Shown: positions 1 through 11,437, counted from the first letter of the stretch. The stretch is DNA of 47,971 nt from Didymodactylos carnosus (GCA_905250885.1 CAJNOQ010000525.1:1-47971); one strand, 5' to 3'. Numbers and translations are program-made. Notes: generated by a model from the letters alone, not told the origin.

Positions 1-1044
1 GGTTTGAACTTGTGCCATGTTCTAATTAGCGCCACCGAGTCAGTCAAGTCAGTTAGCATTAGTAAATATCCAGTAAGACAAAACTCGGTCCAAAAAGTTC
101 TTTCGCTCGATATTGAAAAAAAGTCAAGCGTACTTAAATAATAACACGCTTCAAAAGGCTGCACACAGTGCGCAACCAAGCAGACATTAGGGATAAAAAC
201 GAAAGTGAGATTTTTCAAGATTTGACTAGCGTGTCATATACTTCGACAAATGCTCTATTTTTTGCCATTGGCGGTATTTTTCTAAGTGCGAAACTTAGTC
301 AGTAAATTGCTAAGCCAAATTAGGCTGAAAACAATGGTACTATTGGAAAACTGGATTTTGCGCAAAATCTGGACAATCGTTTAGAAAAAGAACACATATT
401 CTGAAACTTCGGCAAAGTCTGTCTCGATTGCTAAAAAAGGTTTTGTCTAAAAGTAGTTCCGAACCAAAGCAGTTACCAGTTAACTAAACGTTTTTTTCAA
501 AGGTATCTTCAGCATAGTGATTGCGCGCACTTTAGCACAAGTCCAAATTAAACGAAACTTTCAGGGAATGTTCTTCACCATCCAATGCATCTATACAGTT
601 AGCATAAAATAGCATAAATGGTCCGAGCCGGAGTTATAGGTTTTCCAAAAATCCTTGGTTTTTAAGGTGCTTTAGAGTTTTCTGGTGCTTAGAAGTTAAA
701 ATTTCTTTTGAATTCTCACCAAAATTTTCAAAAGCAAAACTGTTTTCAAGAAAACTCTTCTGGCTCTAAAAAACCTGTTCTAAGCATCAAAAGTTCGAAA
801 AGAATAAGCCATTTTATAGAGAATTGAATGCTCTATTGATCAGCGTAGTTTTGAATTTTTTTTCAAGAAATGTGTAGATGAGGAAATTGAAATTACAAAA
901 TTTTAAAATTTAAAATTTAAATTTTTACGTTGAAGTTTGTTAATAAATTTTAAAATTGATTTTCGTGGTCAGCGTGAAAAACTGCATTTAGTGATCTGCC
1001 GTTCGATTTAATTAGATGGAAAATTGTTTTTGAAAAGCCAACAG
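1..1044. other. no gene seen; diverged dispersed repeat at 505-690
   Basis: No supported coding exon. The part around 505-690 resembles 45025-45205: both have an AGC/TTAGCRCA motif, an AATGTTC block, a GGTTTTCCAAAA block followed by a CTTGGTTTTT-like run, and a later GTGAAAAACTGCA motif (about 975 and 45250). The phrase AAACTTTCAGGGAATGTT near 557 recurs at about 19695. It reads as an old dispersed repeat family. Confidence 0.45.
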
Positions 1045-1125
1045 CCCCGGTTCTCAACAGTTGCAGTTGTTAACAGTTCCGGTTCTCACAGTTCCAGTTC
1101 TTACAGTTAAAAACTGGAACTGGTG
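1045..1125. repeat. degenerate short tandem repeat
   Basis: About five imperfect units of roughly 15-16 bp built on GTTCCGGTTCTCACA, ending with a short inverted match (AGTTCCAGTT / AACTGGAACT). It lies just beyond the 3' end of the retroelement ORF1 relic. A decayed 3' tail of that element is possible, but this is inference. Confidence 0.5.
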
Positions 1126-1905
1126 CCTAAAAACAAGGCTTTTGGTGTGCTAAATAATTCTCTGATCTTGAATTCAAAATGATCTAGACTAATCTTACCA
1201 ATTTCTTTACAGCTCTCATATTCTGTAGGACTACGAAAGTCTAACCTAACATTTACACTTGTTATCAATTTATACGTTAGTCGACTAGCGGCTGTAACAA
1301 TCGATGGGTACATTCTTTGAAAGGTTTGTCTTAATTCATCTATATTAGTGCCAGATGGAACACCTAACATTAAGAAAGATAACTGTGCTGGTATTTTACG
1401 AGACCATTCAATTTCAAATTTCTGATTATCTAGTAGCCTGAGAAATATCCTGTCGTCTAATAGACAGGAGAAGATTTCACGATTTTGTAAGTAAAGTAAG
1501 ATTGGCCTATTACTAAATCTTCAAAAAGAAATCTTAAATGTTTGGCAATGTTCTGTCTTAAAATCATTTATGAATCTCATTACTATTTCTCCATTTAGTC
1601 TAATATTTGTATTCATTGGACATATTTAGATGGGTGGAAAATCAAATCCTCTAGCATATTGTTCTGCTGATTTCCATACGGTGACGTTTGAAAGTTGACA
1701 ACGATAATTAATCGGTTGAGAATCGTGGATACTATTGGCACTAGTAGATGATAGCTCTTGACACCATTCTAGTCTTTTGATGTCTAGATTGAACTTTTGT
1801 TGTTGTTGTTTTATCATTTAAAAAGTCTTGGATTTGTGTGAGATCATGTGCTCCTTCTGCCTGTAAATGTTTTGCATGGAACATTGTCGTCTTTCTCTCA
1901 GCAAC
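1107..1905 (-). pseudogene. retroelement gag/ORF1-like protein, frameshifted
   Basis: Reading the minus strand in three shifting frames gives one continuous protein-like series: AKHLQAEGAHDLTQIQDFL (about 1885-1825), then a stretch ending EQYARGFDFPPI (1817-1626), NTNIRLNGEIVMRFIND (about 1615-1565), LRQNIAKHLRFLFEDLVI (about 1562-1505), and a long last piece from EIFSCLLDDRIFLRLLDNQ through MLGVPSGTNIDELRQ to FEFKIRELFSTPKALF (about 1473-1107). The blocks PPI...NG.I...FI.DL+..IAKHL+, ...E.FS.LLD..., P.QLS..+.GVP and DF.SP.EY match the layout I remember for ORF1/gag-like proteins of bdelloid non-LTR retrotransposons. At least three frame changes (near the CAA run at 1800, near 1560, near 1475) show that it is dead. 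No reverse transcriptase was found beside it. Confidence 0.6.
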
Positions 1906-2356
1906 ATGTGAGCAACGTCTACGATAAACACAGGTAGCAATAGTTATCCTTAACCACTATGCTTTTTTTAAATATATCTTTCAAGACCGGCTATTCACAC
2001 TAACGTTACAAGTAATACAGTGTATTCCGATGCTTCTGTTTTGTATTACTTCGTCAGATGTGCGATAGTTTCCCTCCATATTGTCAATGACCGTGGCGAT
2101 CTATAACTTGAAAGAGTGAGCCACAATGGTGGAGGGTACTATATTGTTGTTCTGTAGATGTTCTCAGTTTGTATGCAACCACTACATTTCAACTTAAAGA
2201 TTCTGACAATCGAAGCGGCTTTCGTCGTCAAGGAAATAAAGGAGTAGATATTCTCATTGCACTTTCAGTCAAACTCATCGGCTGCTGAGCGGAAAAGTAG
2301 ATCTAACGAACGGACATCTCTTGTTCATCAAAATAAGGATAACGTGCCTGCTGTAT
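1906..2356. other. no gene seen
   Basis: AT-rich sequence between the ORF1 relic and the next long ORF. I saw no exon, RNA gene or clear repeat. Confidence 0.4.
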
Positions 2357-2806
2357 TTAAGAAAATGACGATACAGTAAAATTTGAGATGTCAACGGTTA
2401 TTCTTTCATAAGTCTTCTCTCGTCGAATAAGTGTCTGGATACCGATCTCCTCAAGCTTTATCACGAGTATACGCTCACTGTACATCTGTATAGTTGCTCT
2501 GAATACCCAACAACACACTGTAAATATACGTATAAAAATGACACAATAAAGTGAACGCCAAGTTGATTGCCAGTAACTGTCTAGAATGCCCGGCGTAAGT
2601 GTGTAAAGTGCACACTGAGACCAATGATATAATCTACTTGTCGAAACTATCTGTGCTGGAAATGCCTCAGATTGATCAATCGATTGTTCAAATCTGTGTT
2701 TATGAGATTCGCAGAAATGTCGCAAGAAATAGCCGCTTATTGGCACCATTTGGCTAGAAAGTGGCAGTAGCTGCTTGCTGACACGTCCGGAAGTGACAGT
2801 AGCCAT
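2357..2806 (-). CDS. hypothetical 149-residue ORF, function unknown
   Basis: An ATG-started open frame of 149 codons, long for this AT-rich window. The protein has a mixed first half with scattered Cys and His and one hydrophobic stretch near residues 85-105 (SLYCVIFIRIFTVCCWVF) that could be a membrane segment, then a charged end (VIKLEEIGIQTLIRREKTYE). I do not recognise a family. No clear splice partners or start context were seen. It could be an exon-sized relic of a mobile element or a chance ORF. Retained because of its length and start codon only. Confidence 0.25.
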   Translation of the reverse strand: MATVTSGRVSKQLLPLSSQMVPISGYFLRHFCESHKHRFEQSIDQSEAFPAQIVSTSRLYHWSQCALYTLTPGILDSYWQSTWRSLYCVIFIRIFTVCCWVFRATIQMYSERILVIKLEEIGIQTLIRREKTYERITVDISNFTVSSFS

Positions 2807-3315
2807 TTCAAAAATATAAACCGTATCAAAACAAGAATTGAATTATATATCATCTGAATAACTTTAGATAAAAAACGAGCTACAGATCTACGATATAGTA
2901 GAAACCTTGGTGCAAATATCGGTAAAAATACAGTTTAAAGTCTTTCGTTAGGATGATATGCGTAGAATATCGTAGAAAAGTAGCTTTTCCACAGTAAAAG
3001 TTTCAATAATATCTTTGTTTTTCAGTCTTAGTTTAACTACTGTTAATGTGTTCCACTCTTCTACGTAGCTCACACTCTTTTATTCGTCATAGTATACAAA
3101 TGGCATGAGATCTCTTGAAAACCCCATTATCAATCTGAAGTGATCGAGGAGTATTTAGACATTACCAAACATATATTAGATCAGCAAAATGCATTGAATC
3201 CAGAAATGGCGTTGATGGAGGAAACAAAGCTAAAGATGAAGATAGGTTACATCTGACTGTCTTCGTGCACTACGAGTTCAGCACATTCATCCTTTTCAAA
3301 CACGATCTTGTCGAT
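2807..3315. other. no gene seen
   Basis: AT-rich spacer without supported exons or repeats. Confidence 0.35.
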
Positions 3316-3399
3316 TTATGCTAATAAGAAAATTGAACATTGTGTTGCACCGCTTGAAAATACATCAGTTATGTTTTTGGAACGTAGACCTGTGAGGTC

Positions 3400-3585
3400 T
3401 CTCAAAACCGAGTAATTTGTCGCGACACTAAACATAAGAGAAGAAGAAGTCCAACTGAGTTTGAATTCATATCCGAGATAGAATATTGGGGTGAAAATTG
3501 ATGTATTTTTGCCTAGGATTCTTTGAACATTCTTCCGTGGATTTTCTGGAAAACTTCGGCTTTCATCCAGGTACATTACCCATCT
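3400..3585. repeat. dispersed repeat, copy 1 (partner 10400-10530)
   Basis: This segment aligns with 10400-10530. Shared blocks include GAGATAGAAYATTGG, TGATGTATTTTTG / CAATATATTTTTG, ATTCT(T/C)TGA(A)CATTCTTCC-like, and the best block GGATTTTCTGGAAAACT, followed by a CATTAC pair. Identity is clearly partial, so this is an old repeat family. Copy 2 abuts the broken end of the amidase fragment. Confidence 0.55.
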
Positions 3586-3589
3586 GCAT

Positions 3590-4450
3590 TATCCGAGCAG
3601 ATGATTACCAAATAAATTAATTGGTTGCGACAGAACTATAGTTGAGAATGATCTTATAGGAAAATATATTCAAATATTTCCAAATGCTACCAAGTTGAAG
3701 ATAAGGCGCGCGTAATTCAAAGTTACCACGCATTTTTATTTTTAATTCAAATAGATATATTCTGATAGAGCAAAGTGTGCTGATCACGAAAATCGCATCT
3801 TTTCAGAAAATGTGCTGTCGCCATTTCAGATTGCATTTTAACTTTTTTTAACTGATATTTTCAGATTCTACATCGAAAAGTAAATCTAGAAAACTGTGTT
3901 TTAGAGTTTTTCAGCAAAACTAAAAAACATACCAAGAGGTTCAACCGGCGGCCCATCAATCTCGCAAAAACATCAAGTCCTTAGGGTTGTGAACTAGCGA
4001 CCTCATTCTTTCGCCATAAGATTCGCCATGAAATTCAGAATAAAGTTATATGTGTACGTTTTTGAATTTGTTCTTCAGCGTAAGGAAAAAAAATAAATAT
4101 TGAAAAACGGCGCGTTTTGCCCAGAATCGGCTAAGTGATTTTTTCCTAAAACCTTGAATTTCCGTTCAAATCGCGTCAAAGTCATGGTATACACCTTAAA
4201 AACGATGACGAATCTGATGGAAGTCATTTCAAGGTTTTTGAGCTGGTCTATGGAAGGTCTCTGGAAAATCTACAGCAAAACATTGCGGAATTCCACACAC
4301 TACACTCGAATTTTCAGTTTTCAGTCATTCATTGATCTATCACATGTGTCTTTATATCAAAGTCTTGATTAAAAGTAAAATTTTACAAAAGCGTATCACG
4401 AAATAAAAAAGAGCTGCTCTTTTGCCCATCTACACAAGAAAAAGAAAACT
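3590..4450. other. no gene seen
   Basis: AT-rich sequence with a weak 72-codon ORF at 4154-4372 (+) that has no recognisable features. Confidence 0.35.
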
Positions 4451-4778
4451 GTTCTAAAAGTACAAATTTAAGTTTAAATTTGTACTTTAATAAAGTAACT
4501 GGGATTTGTTTGTGTCTGTTGTAGACGTGCGCAAATACAGTGAACAGTCCTTTCCAAAAATGATAAATTTGATTAGTGAATCGCGTCACAATCTTGACGA
4601 GAAAAAAATTGATCGTAAACTTCAACGACGATTTTGGCGTACGCTACATGCCTATGATCAGGGTCAAGATTATAAGCAAGTGCTGTACATGTTCTTTACT
4701 TCTCTTGCCAAGGAAAATATCGTTTCGCATTGAAAAATTACAAATACAAATTTAAACTTAAATTTGTATTTTTAGAAC
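4451..4778 (+). mobile_element. 328-bp terminal-inverted-repeat element carrying an exon-like ORF
   Basis: The ends 4451-4488 and 4741-4778 are inverted copies starting GTTCTAAAAGTACAAATTT. Each arm is itself nearly palindromic (TACAAATTTAAGTTTAAATTTG). No clear target-site duplication was seen. Inside, on the plus strand, TTGTTTGTGTCTGTTGTAG is a good 3' splice acceptor, followed at about 4525 by an open frame to TGA at 4733 reading DVRKYSEQSFPKMINLISE... through KKIDRKLQRRFWRTLHAYD and ending FFTSLAKENIVSH. The peptide looks like the charged C-terminal exon of an ordinary gene, but I cannot name it. Capture of a host terminal exon by a small TIR element is the simplest reading. Chance is not excluded. 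Confidence 0.55.
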
Positions 4779-4912
4779 TTAATTATCAAAATAAGAACAA
4801 AAAAATATTTGTGATTAAAAAAGGTCTCTTCATGTTTAAGTAATATTTTATCTTACTTTTAAACTTGGTTATACTTTTAATAACCCTATGTATTTCATAT
4901 AAGGCGTTCTGC

Positions 4913-6132
4913 ACGTCTGTAACAGTCTTGTGAAAGAGATGTATACACAAAAGAACAAAAATGTATGTTTTAATATACCTTCATTCATCATCTTACGAGA
5001 AACGGATAATTAATTTATCAACTATTTTGTCATCAACAATCAACTAGACTTACCCGGCAATATATTTGTTTTTTTTCTTCTACCAAAAGATGACAGTTTA
5101 TAGAAAATTATTCGCGTATAAATTTTATTTTAATATTTTATTTTTTATGTGTCATGAACATTACACAAACTATAAGGGTGTGGTGTAAAGATTTTCGATT
5201 TTGAAAAAAGTTCTTTGCAATGATTTTTTCCAGGCTTGTGATAAACCATATTCCGAAAAGTAGTTTTTGTAGAGTCACGTTGATGACACATAAAAGACAA
5301 AATACTAAAATAAAATTTATACATGAACAATTTGACTACTGCAGTAAAAAGAAACATGCAACTATATCCAGCTGTGGTACTGGACATATCGCTTTTCATT
5401 CACTGCAGTAGTCAAATTGTTTGTGTTGCCAAAGGAAATAGTCGAGCCCGCTGCCGATCCTTGCAAACAGCTTTTTTCGAAAATGAAAATGTTTAGATCA
5501 TACCCTTATGTGGATTCTCCACCAATTATTTGCGATCTAGCACTTCGTGGTGCTAGAATATTTTTTGTCTTCTTGAAAAACACCTGATACCAAGTGGTTT
5601 TTCGAGTAATAGTGGAAATGTCGGCCTCTCCTCCCAGATGGGGCCGTTATTTTAAAATCTTTTAAAGGACATTATCTTAGTCAGAATTTTAGAATCAGTT
5701 CAGATCTTTCTTTCTGTCGTTCAGAATTACGTTCTTCTATTTTTCGAGATTTCTTTCCTATATTCCAATTAGAATATCGTTTCTAGAGCTTGTATCATAT
5801 AAAAGAAAGACCTTGTTGGCACAAAACACTTGACTTAATGTTTTCTTAAAACTCAGCGAGTGATCTTAATCAATTGTAGACAAAACATGATAGTAGACAG
5901 TAAAAATACTCATTCGTTAGCTATAAACTGTCGTCTTTTTGAAGAAGAAAAAAACAAATAAATTATCGGGTAAATCTATTGCCTGGAAGGAAGAAGAAGA
6001 AGAGATTGTTGATGACAAAATAGTTGATAAACTAATTATTCGTTTCTCATAAGATGATGGATGAAAATATATTAAAACACACATTTCTGTTCTTCTGCGT
6101 GTACATCTCTTTCATAAAACTGTTACAAACGT
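4913..6132. mobile_element. foldback element with nested inverted repeats
   Basis: Arms 4913-5103 and 5922-6132 are inverted copies of about 190-210 bp at high identity (shared blocks: TTGATGACAAAATAGTTGATAAA-type core, TAAGATGATG, TACATCTCTTTCA, CTGTTAC). Three further inverted pairs lie inside: 5119-5155 with 5277-5322 (ATAAATTTTATTTTA / TAAAATAAAATTTAT), 5172-5222 with 5458-5508 (ATAAGGGT...GAAAAAAG), and a perfect 19-bp pair at 5327-5345 and 5402-5420 (ACAATTTGACTACTGCAGT). No transposase was found. It is best classed as a non-autonomous foldback or MITE-like element. Confidence 0.75.
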
Positions 6133-6137
6133 AAGAT

Positions 6138-6410
6138 ATGGCAAGAAAAGAAATTCGATACGTTCTCCAAACGTCATGGTGCAACAAACCATCTGGGGTG
6201 AGCGAAAAGTTACAGAAACACAATTTATCAGGCAAGAGTAATGACAGTTTTAAACAATCAGAAACAACTACCAATTCTCACAGCCTAAGTGAATTACGTG
6301 ATTTAAATGAGAATGATCGAAATTTATTTGAACAAGTAAATCATAGGAATAGCTTTAGGAAAGTATTAGCAGAAAAGAGCTTAGATCAAAGAAAGACCGA
6401 ATCCAACTGA
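6138..6410 (+). CDS. hypothetical 90-residue hydrophilic ORF
   Basis: An ATG to TGA frame of 90 codons starts 6 bp beyond the right arm of the foldback element. The protein is very polar (many S, N, K, E) with no membrane segment or domain I recognise. Its C-terminal part (SLSELRDLNENDRNLFEQ) could form a helix. It could be a remnant exon or a chance ORF. No splice partners were confirmed. Confidence 0.25.
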   Translation: MARKEIRYVLQTSWCNKPSGVSEKLQKHNLSGKSNDSFKQSETTTNSHSLSELRDLNENDRNLFEQVNHRNSFRKVLAEKSLDQRKTESN

Positions 6411-8367
6411 AAAATAAAATTAGCAATTGATTTTCTTAATCTGCGGATTAGACTCTAGTTCGAAGTTCGAACTGGAAAGACACTGAAAAAAGACAATACT
6501 GGTGAGTGTCGAAATGGCATATTATAATGACTCCTTAAAAGAGAACTTCATGCACGTGGTCTCTTTCTGAACTATAGTGGCTCCCAAAATTATTCGGCCA
6601 CCCTTGTTTTCAATTGTTTTCTATACGCTCGATAGGTAGAACGAATTTTTTATAGATCGAAGAATTTCCTATCAGATAACGTGCGTATCGAAACTTCATA
6701 AAAAGTTTTGGAATCAGGGTTCATAGAAAACCAAGCCGTACAACAACACTCCCTGGAACAATTTTTCGAACCACTTCATCTTATAGAGCAAAGCATTCTG
6801 AAGAAACTAGTCGCAAATCACTCAGTCATGCTGTAACGATAGTTTACAGAGAATTTGGCGAAAACAAATACCGACAGGAGCAACTCATTAACAAGATTTG
6901 CACGGGAAATGATCATTATAATCTAAGTACTTTTCAGAAAATAATATAACCGCTCCCTCCCCTCAATGAGAAAAGGGCTCCAAATGCATATTTGACCTAT
7001 TTTCAACCAGTTTTTGTATTCACTATATATTCTTCGTTGAAATCATCACTACAATTGACTCCGACATAGTCGAAATCAGAGTTTGAAGTAGACTTGTTTT
7101 GAGGTAATCAGTATTGTGCCCCACCCCCACGCAGCGGAACTTGAGGTACAAGTAGTGCTTGAGGTATTGTCAAGTACTACTCTAAAGTTTAGTAGCCTGG
7201 AGTTTCTTTTCGCTCACTTTCCAGCTCGAAACTAATTAATTAGCAATGCTCTTTCCTAATTGCTATTTCCTGACTGTGTCGTATGAAATTGTTAATTTTT
7301 ATTTTTCTCCTGTTCTTGTCTGAATCGGGCTCTTCATTCTGAGTTACTTTCCTGAGCTATTGCTTTCTGATTTCATCGACTAACTAATCATTCTTTTCAT
7401 CTTATTGTTCGCAGTATCGTGACAGAATTGAAGCAAAATTCAGTGGAAAATTCCAAAGGATTCCTCCCACATTTAAAAGTTTCAAAATACAACCAGTTAA
7501 AGCACAAACATCAATTATAGTCCAATATCAATACTGGTTCAGAGTATGTAGTCGTCCTTCAGCTTGAAAGAAAAGACAGAAGGAGTGAACGTTTATACGA
7601 AAAGAAAAAAATGTGAAAACTTTGATCCTCTTGATATCAGCGTCTGTCAAAAAGTCATGCTGTCCACGCTGTGCGTTATTTGAGGGGGGAAAATGAGACA
7701 AAAAACGATGCCTTCATCTGATCGTGAATAATAAAGCGGCATATGCTTACACACGCCTCTCTTGCAAGAAAAGCTGTCTTATGGACTTAGGTTCTACAAA
7801 AGCTCGAGCTTAGTTTCCTGTATCTGAAGAAAGGTATGACATTTATTCATGAATTTCTGCCAGAGCGGCGCATGGTAACTGTACCGTATCGTGCAACTCA
7901 GATTACAGTTAAGAACAGCGTAGGGTAGGTCATAATAATCGTAGCCAAAATATCGCTTGTTTTGGGCGTTTTCATATGTCATAGGGTACAGGAGGACATC
8001 GGATAAAAAGTGTATGACATATTGAAAACAGTCTCATTTGCGCTCCAACATTTGACCTCAATTCACGACGATCTATATTTAGAGTACGATGATACCAACT
8101 TAGAAAGAGCTTTAAATATCCTACATAGCTCTAGCAAAATAACTCTTTTTTTCTTTAGGTATTACTTCCGAATGGCCGTTATGGTAACGTTCGAATATAT
8201 CAACCGTTTGAAAGTGGAGCAGAAGGAAATGTCGATGTAGAGAAGGGTACAACAACAAAATTAGAAAAATATTTTCAACCAAATTATACACTAAGACAAT
8301 AATCTTACCATTTTTAACCGCTCTGTATAAGAAATATAGAGATGTGGTGAAATTTCTACAGCGTAAA
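6411..8367. other. no gene seen; possible Tc1/mariner end near 6576
   Basis: A stretch of about 2 kb without supported genes. AGTGGCTCCCAAAATTATTC at 6576-6595, continuing GGCCACC, resembles the outer end of Tc1/mariner elements, but no partner end or transposase was found. A 76-codon ORF at 8010-8240 (+) has no recognisable domain. Confidence 0.35.
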
Positions 8368-8705
8368 AACAAGTAAAAATCAAGCTACCGATAACAAATC
8401 TTGGGAAACTATTTAGAAAATTAGGCATTCTATCTTGTTCAGTAGAAATAGCTAGCTGCTTAGCAATTCGTTAGCCCAGCTCAGCATTCTATTTCCTAGT
8501 TCAGTTTCTCGTACTGAGTTGTGAAATAGAATACTTTCCAGGTACAGTTTACTGTTTTAGAGTTTCATGACTTTTAACTTTAGAAAGTATAAGGTATGAT
8601 GAGACCAGTTTTCTACGAATCTATTTGCAGTAAACAAGATGGAATGTCTAATTTTCAAAAAGTTCTCCCAAGATTTGTTATCGATAGCTTGTTTTTTACT
8701 TTTAA
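8368..8705. mobile_element. palindromic MITE-like element
   Basis: Arms 8368-8440 and 8632-8705 are inverted copies (blocks CAAGCTA(C/T)CGATAACAAATCTTGGGA and AATTAG(G/A)CATTC). The centre holds a further imperfect hairpin (AGCATTCTATTTCC / GAAATAGAATACT). The element is about 338 bp, has no ORF and no clear target-site duplication. Confidence 0.65.
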
Positions 8706-9583
8706 CTTTGCTTTTATTTTGTCATAATTCATTTATGCATGTGTTTGTAAAAGAACGAGACAGCAGATTCATACTGTATATTAGGTTCCGTTAAATTGTG
8801 TAAAATAAGTACTTTTGCCTGACGTTACATTATCCTGATGTTTATTATAGACAAGAGTTTGTCCATTCTTCAACAGAAACTTCTGTGGGGCAAAGAGTAC
8901 GAAATCTAGAGAGGAAGAAGAGAACAAAAGGTGAAAAAAATAACTTTTAGGCAATGCGACCCTTCATTGATCTCTGTAAAAAAAGATTTATTTTCTTTTC
9001 ATAACCTAAAAATCTGTTTCCGTTACATTAATTTCGCTCCTCTTACCTGGTATGCTTGATTGAAAAGATATGCTTTTATTTAGAATTTGAAGATCTTTGT
9101 GTGGAAAACTTTTAAAAAAATGATTTGAAAGATCAAGCAAGGGAACCGTGCATAACGGCCTTACAAACTGAGTCATGATTTGGAGACGCCGGGCAACGAA
9201 GGTAAAGGTTGTACTGCTTACAAGCAATGGCCCGGCAATCTCATGGAAGAAAGGGTGGTCGAGAGATGGTCTTATCGTCTCAGTTCGTATGCTCTGCGTC
9301 GAAAATTTTTTAAAGCTCCACAGCGGTTTTCCAAACGTGTGAAGGTGGACAAAACGAGGGTTCCTCTTCATTGAGCGTAGATGTGGAGTTGCGAAGGTCC
9401 TGGATCTTAGGACCTGCAATAGTTCAGTGGACCTCGAGCTTTACGTATATAATTTTTGCTTTCATTCTGTCATGAAGAAATCTCGAAACTTTTTGTAAAA
9501 AGCAATATCTTTCCTTCATGGAAGAGAACTACTGTTTCCAGTCCAGGACAGCGGGGAACTATGTAGGAATAGTTAGGGCTAAC
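8706..9583. other. no confident gene
   Basis: Overlapping ORFs on both strands at 9006-9419 (-, 137 codons) and 9180-9374 (+, 64 codons) occupy the same DNA. Neither shows a domain or splice context, so I treat them as open by chance. Confidence 0.35.
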
Positions 9584-9761
9584 TACAAATTTATTCTTCA
9601 TTCGATCGGATGCATAATACTACAGAGACAAAGCAATTCCAATCTGTTCAGCCAGTCCAATGACATATTCTTCTTGTAATCGTCTGCCAATAACTTGTAC
9701 AGATACGGGAGCTCCATGGTAAATATCGGCATCATAATCATTATGTATTTCCGTGTCCAGT
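9584..9761 (-). repeat. amidase 3' end, source of 178-bp duplicate
   Basis: This stretch, covering the amidase stop codon and the last residues, matches 40362-40539 in the same orientation with three substitutions in 178 bp by eye. The match ends at GTGTCCAGT in both. Confidence 0.9.
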
Positions 9762-10273
9762 GGACTAATGCCCTTGTACGTCGCATCCTTGACATCTGTT
9801 TCCCTGTCTGCAAATGTCACAGGAAGGACAACAGCTGGCCAATCGAGTAGATTAATGACAGTTGTATATCCATAATATTTGAAATCATTGTGCTTGACAG
9901 CAGCATGAGGAGCCAGAGGATGAATCCAACCGTCAACATGACTTATCTCTTGCCAAATAGCTAAATATTCTTGTTGATATTTATACCTTTTGCTTTGAAT
10001 ATCCCAGACAGCATTTAGTTCGAGCCGTGTTGCTCCAGGACCAAGTAATTTGTCGATGTTGAATATGGGCGGGTCTCCACTGAATGCCAGTGCGTTTCTC
10101 ACATCTTCTCCCACGTCGGCGCTAGAGAATGATCGGATGAGGTCGAATGCATATCCATGTTTGTACGGTTGCCACTCGACAACTGTATGATCAGCTTTTG
10201 CGAAGGGCATCGACGACCAGTCGGATGGCTCGAAAGACGGGTGGGTGCGGCATGATGACGCCATCAAAGCCAA
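9620..10273 (-). pseudogene. amidase-signature family protein, C-terminal part only (fungal type)
   Basis: A 217-codon frame matches the C-terminal half of amidase-signature hydrolases, closest in style to fungal general amidases/acetamidases. Visible landmarks are a V-EW-P helix segment (HTVVEWQPYKHGYAFDL, residues 29-45), FSSADVGEDVRNAL, a W-I-KR-YQ-EYL-W segment, the GWIHPLAPHAAVKHNDFKYY loop, GYTTVINLLDWPAVVLPV, and APVSVQVIGRRLQEEYVIG before the stop. These enzymes hydrolyse amides to acid and ammonia. The whole N-terminal half with the Lys-Ser-Ser catalytic triad and the Gly/Ser-rich signature is missing: the frame meets an unrelated dispersed repeat at about 10274. It cannot be active as it stands. 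A near-identical copy of its last 178 bp lies at 40362-40539. Confidence 0.8.
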
Positions 10274-11437
10274 GAATTCGATGTGGTAAAAGAATTGCTG
10301 TTACTATACAAGTTTTTTGAAAGTGCCGTCCAGCAATAAACTTTGACATCACTTAAGGGTAGCCCACTTTTCTGATCCTCTTGAAAATCAAGAAAACCAA
10401 TATCTGATGGGGTGAAAGTTATGGCAGAGATAGAACATTGGAAAAGAAAATCAATATATTTTTGTCCAGAATTTTCTGACATGTCCTTCTATGGATTTTC
10501 TGGAAAACTGTAGTCTTGATCAGGTCACATTACGATCCCTCGAAAAAATCGCCCGATCAAAGTGAAAATGTTACCACATGTACTTTGGACCCTATCTCAT
10601 ATCCGCTTTTTTTCTTTCAAAGAATATGCTCTCCTTTTAGGGATATTCGAAAAATACTAAAAATCCTGCGAACATCAAATTTATACTGAAGTTTGGTCAA
10701 TCACAATTTTTACCCTGAAAGTTTACAGCTACTGAAATTTGTGTTCACAACTGCTGACAAAAAATCCTCTGGAAACCACAAAAATCCGCGTATGTAAAAT
10801 TTATACTTCAAACTTCCTTTTCCTTCGGAAAACGGACAAGTCCTAGGAAGTTTTCACAAAAGAAATCTAAACAGACCAACTTCTTTGACTTTAGGAACTT
10901 ACCACAAATGACCCTCCGTGACTTTTGAATCCAGAGAACCCTCACACCTTCAACTTGAATTGAAATATTTCTTAAACTTTCTTGTGCCAAAATGTGTGGA
11001 ATGACTCCGTTTATCCAATTATGTGGCTTCGAGGCCAAAATAAATTTGTGGAATTCAGAAATGGCAAAAATTAGAAATTGTTTCTATAACTTTTTCCAGA
11101 AATCTAAAAATATTTTAGTAACAATTATGAGAAAGTTTTTCTCCTTGACATGTAAAGTATAAGATATCTTTATTTGCGAACAATTTAACAACCCCCAAAA
11201 AAATTTTCCCAGAAATGTTCTTGAGTGGAAACTATTAAAAATAGAGAAATAATAGAAAGTAGACAAGAAGTTTGAAAACAAAAACATTTTGTATAAATGA
11301 CAAGAGTTCAAGTATAAAATGTTGTAAATGGAAGATTACACGATATGTATGTTGCACTTTATAATGCGTTTGGTTCGTCCTGTATTGAGCTATTTAACCT
11401 AATCATGGCTGCTATCTAAATGATGTTTACTGGATAT
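10274..11437. other. dispersed repeat copy 2 (10400-10530), then no gene
   Basis: 10400-10530 is the partner of 3400-3585. The remainder up to the TRPM stop codon is AT-rich with no supported exon. Short frames at 10808-11038 and 11084-11311 (-) have no recognisable content. Confidence 0.45.

Noticed and set aside
6576..6605. Tc1/mariner-like terminus
   Set aside because: Only one end was seen, with no partner inverted end or transposase nearby; kept as a remark only.
9006..9419. 137-codon minus ORF
   Set aside because: Overlaps a plus ORF, with no domain, no splice context and no conserved pattern.
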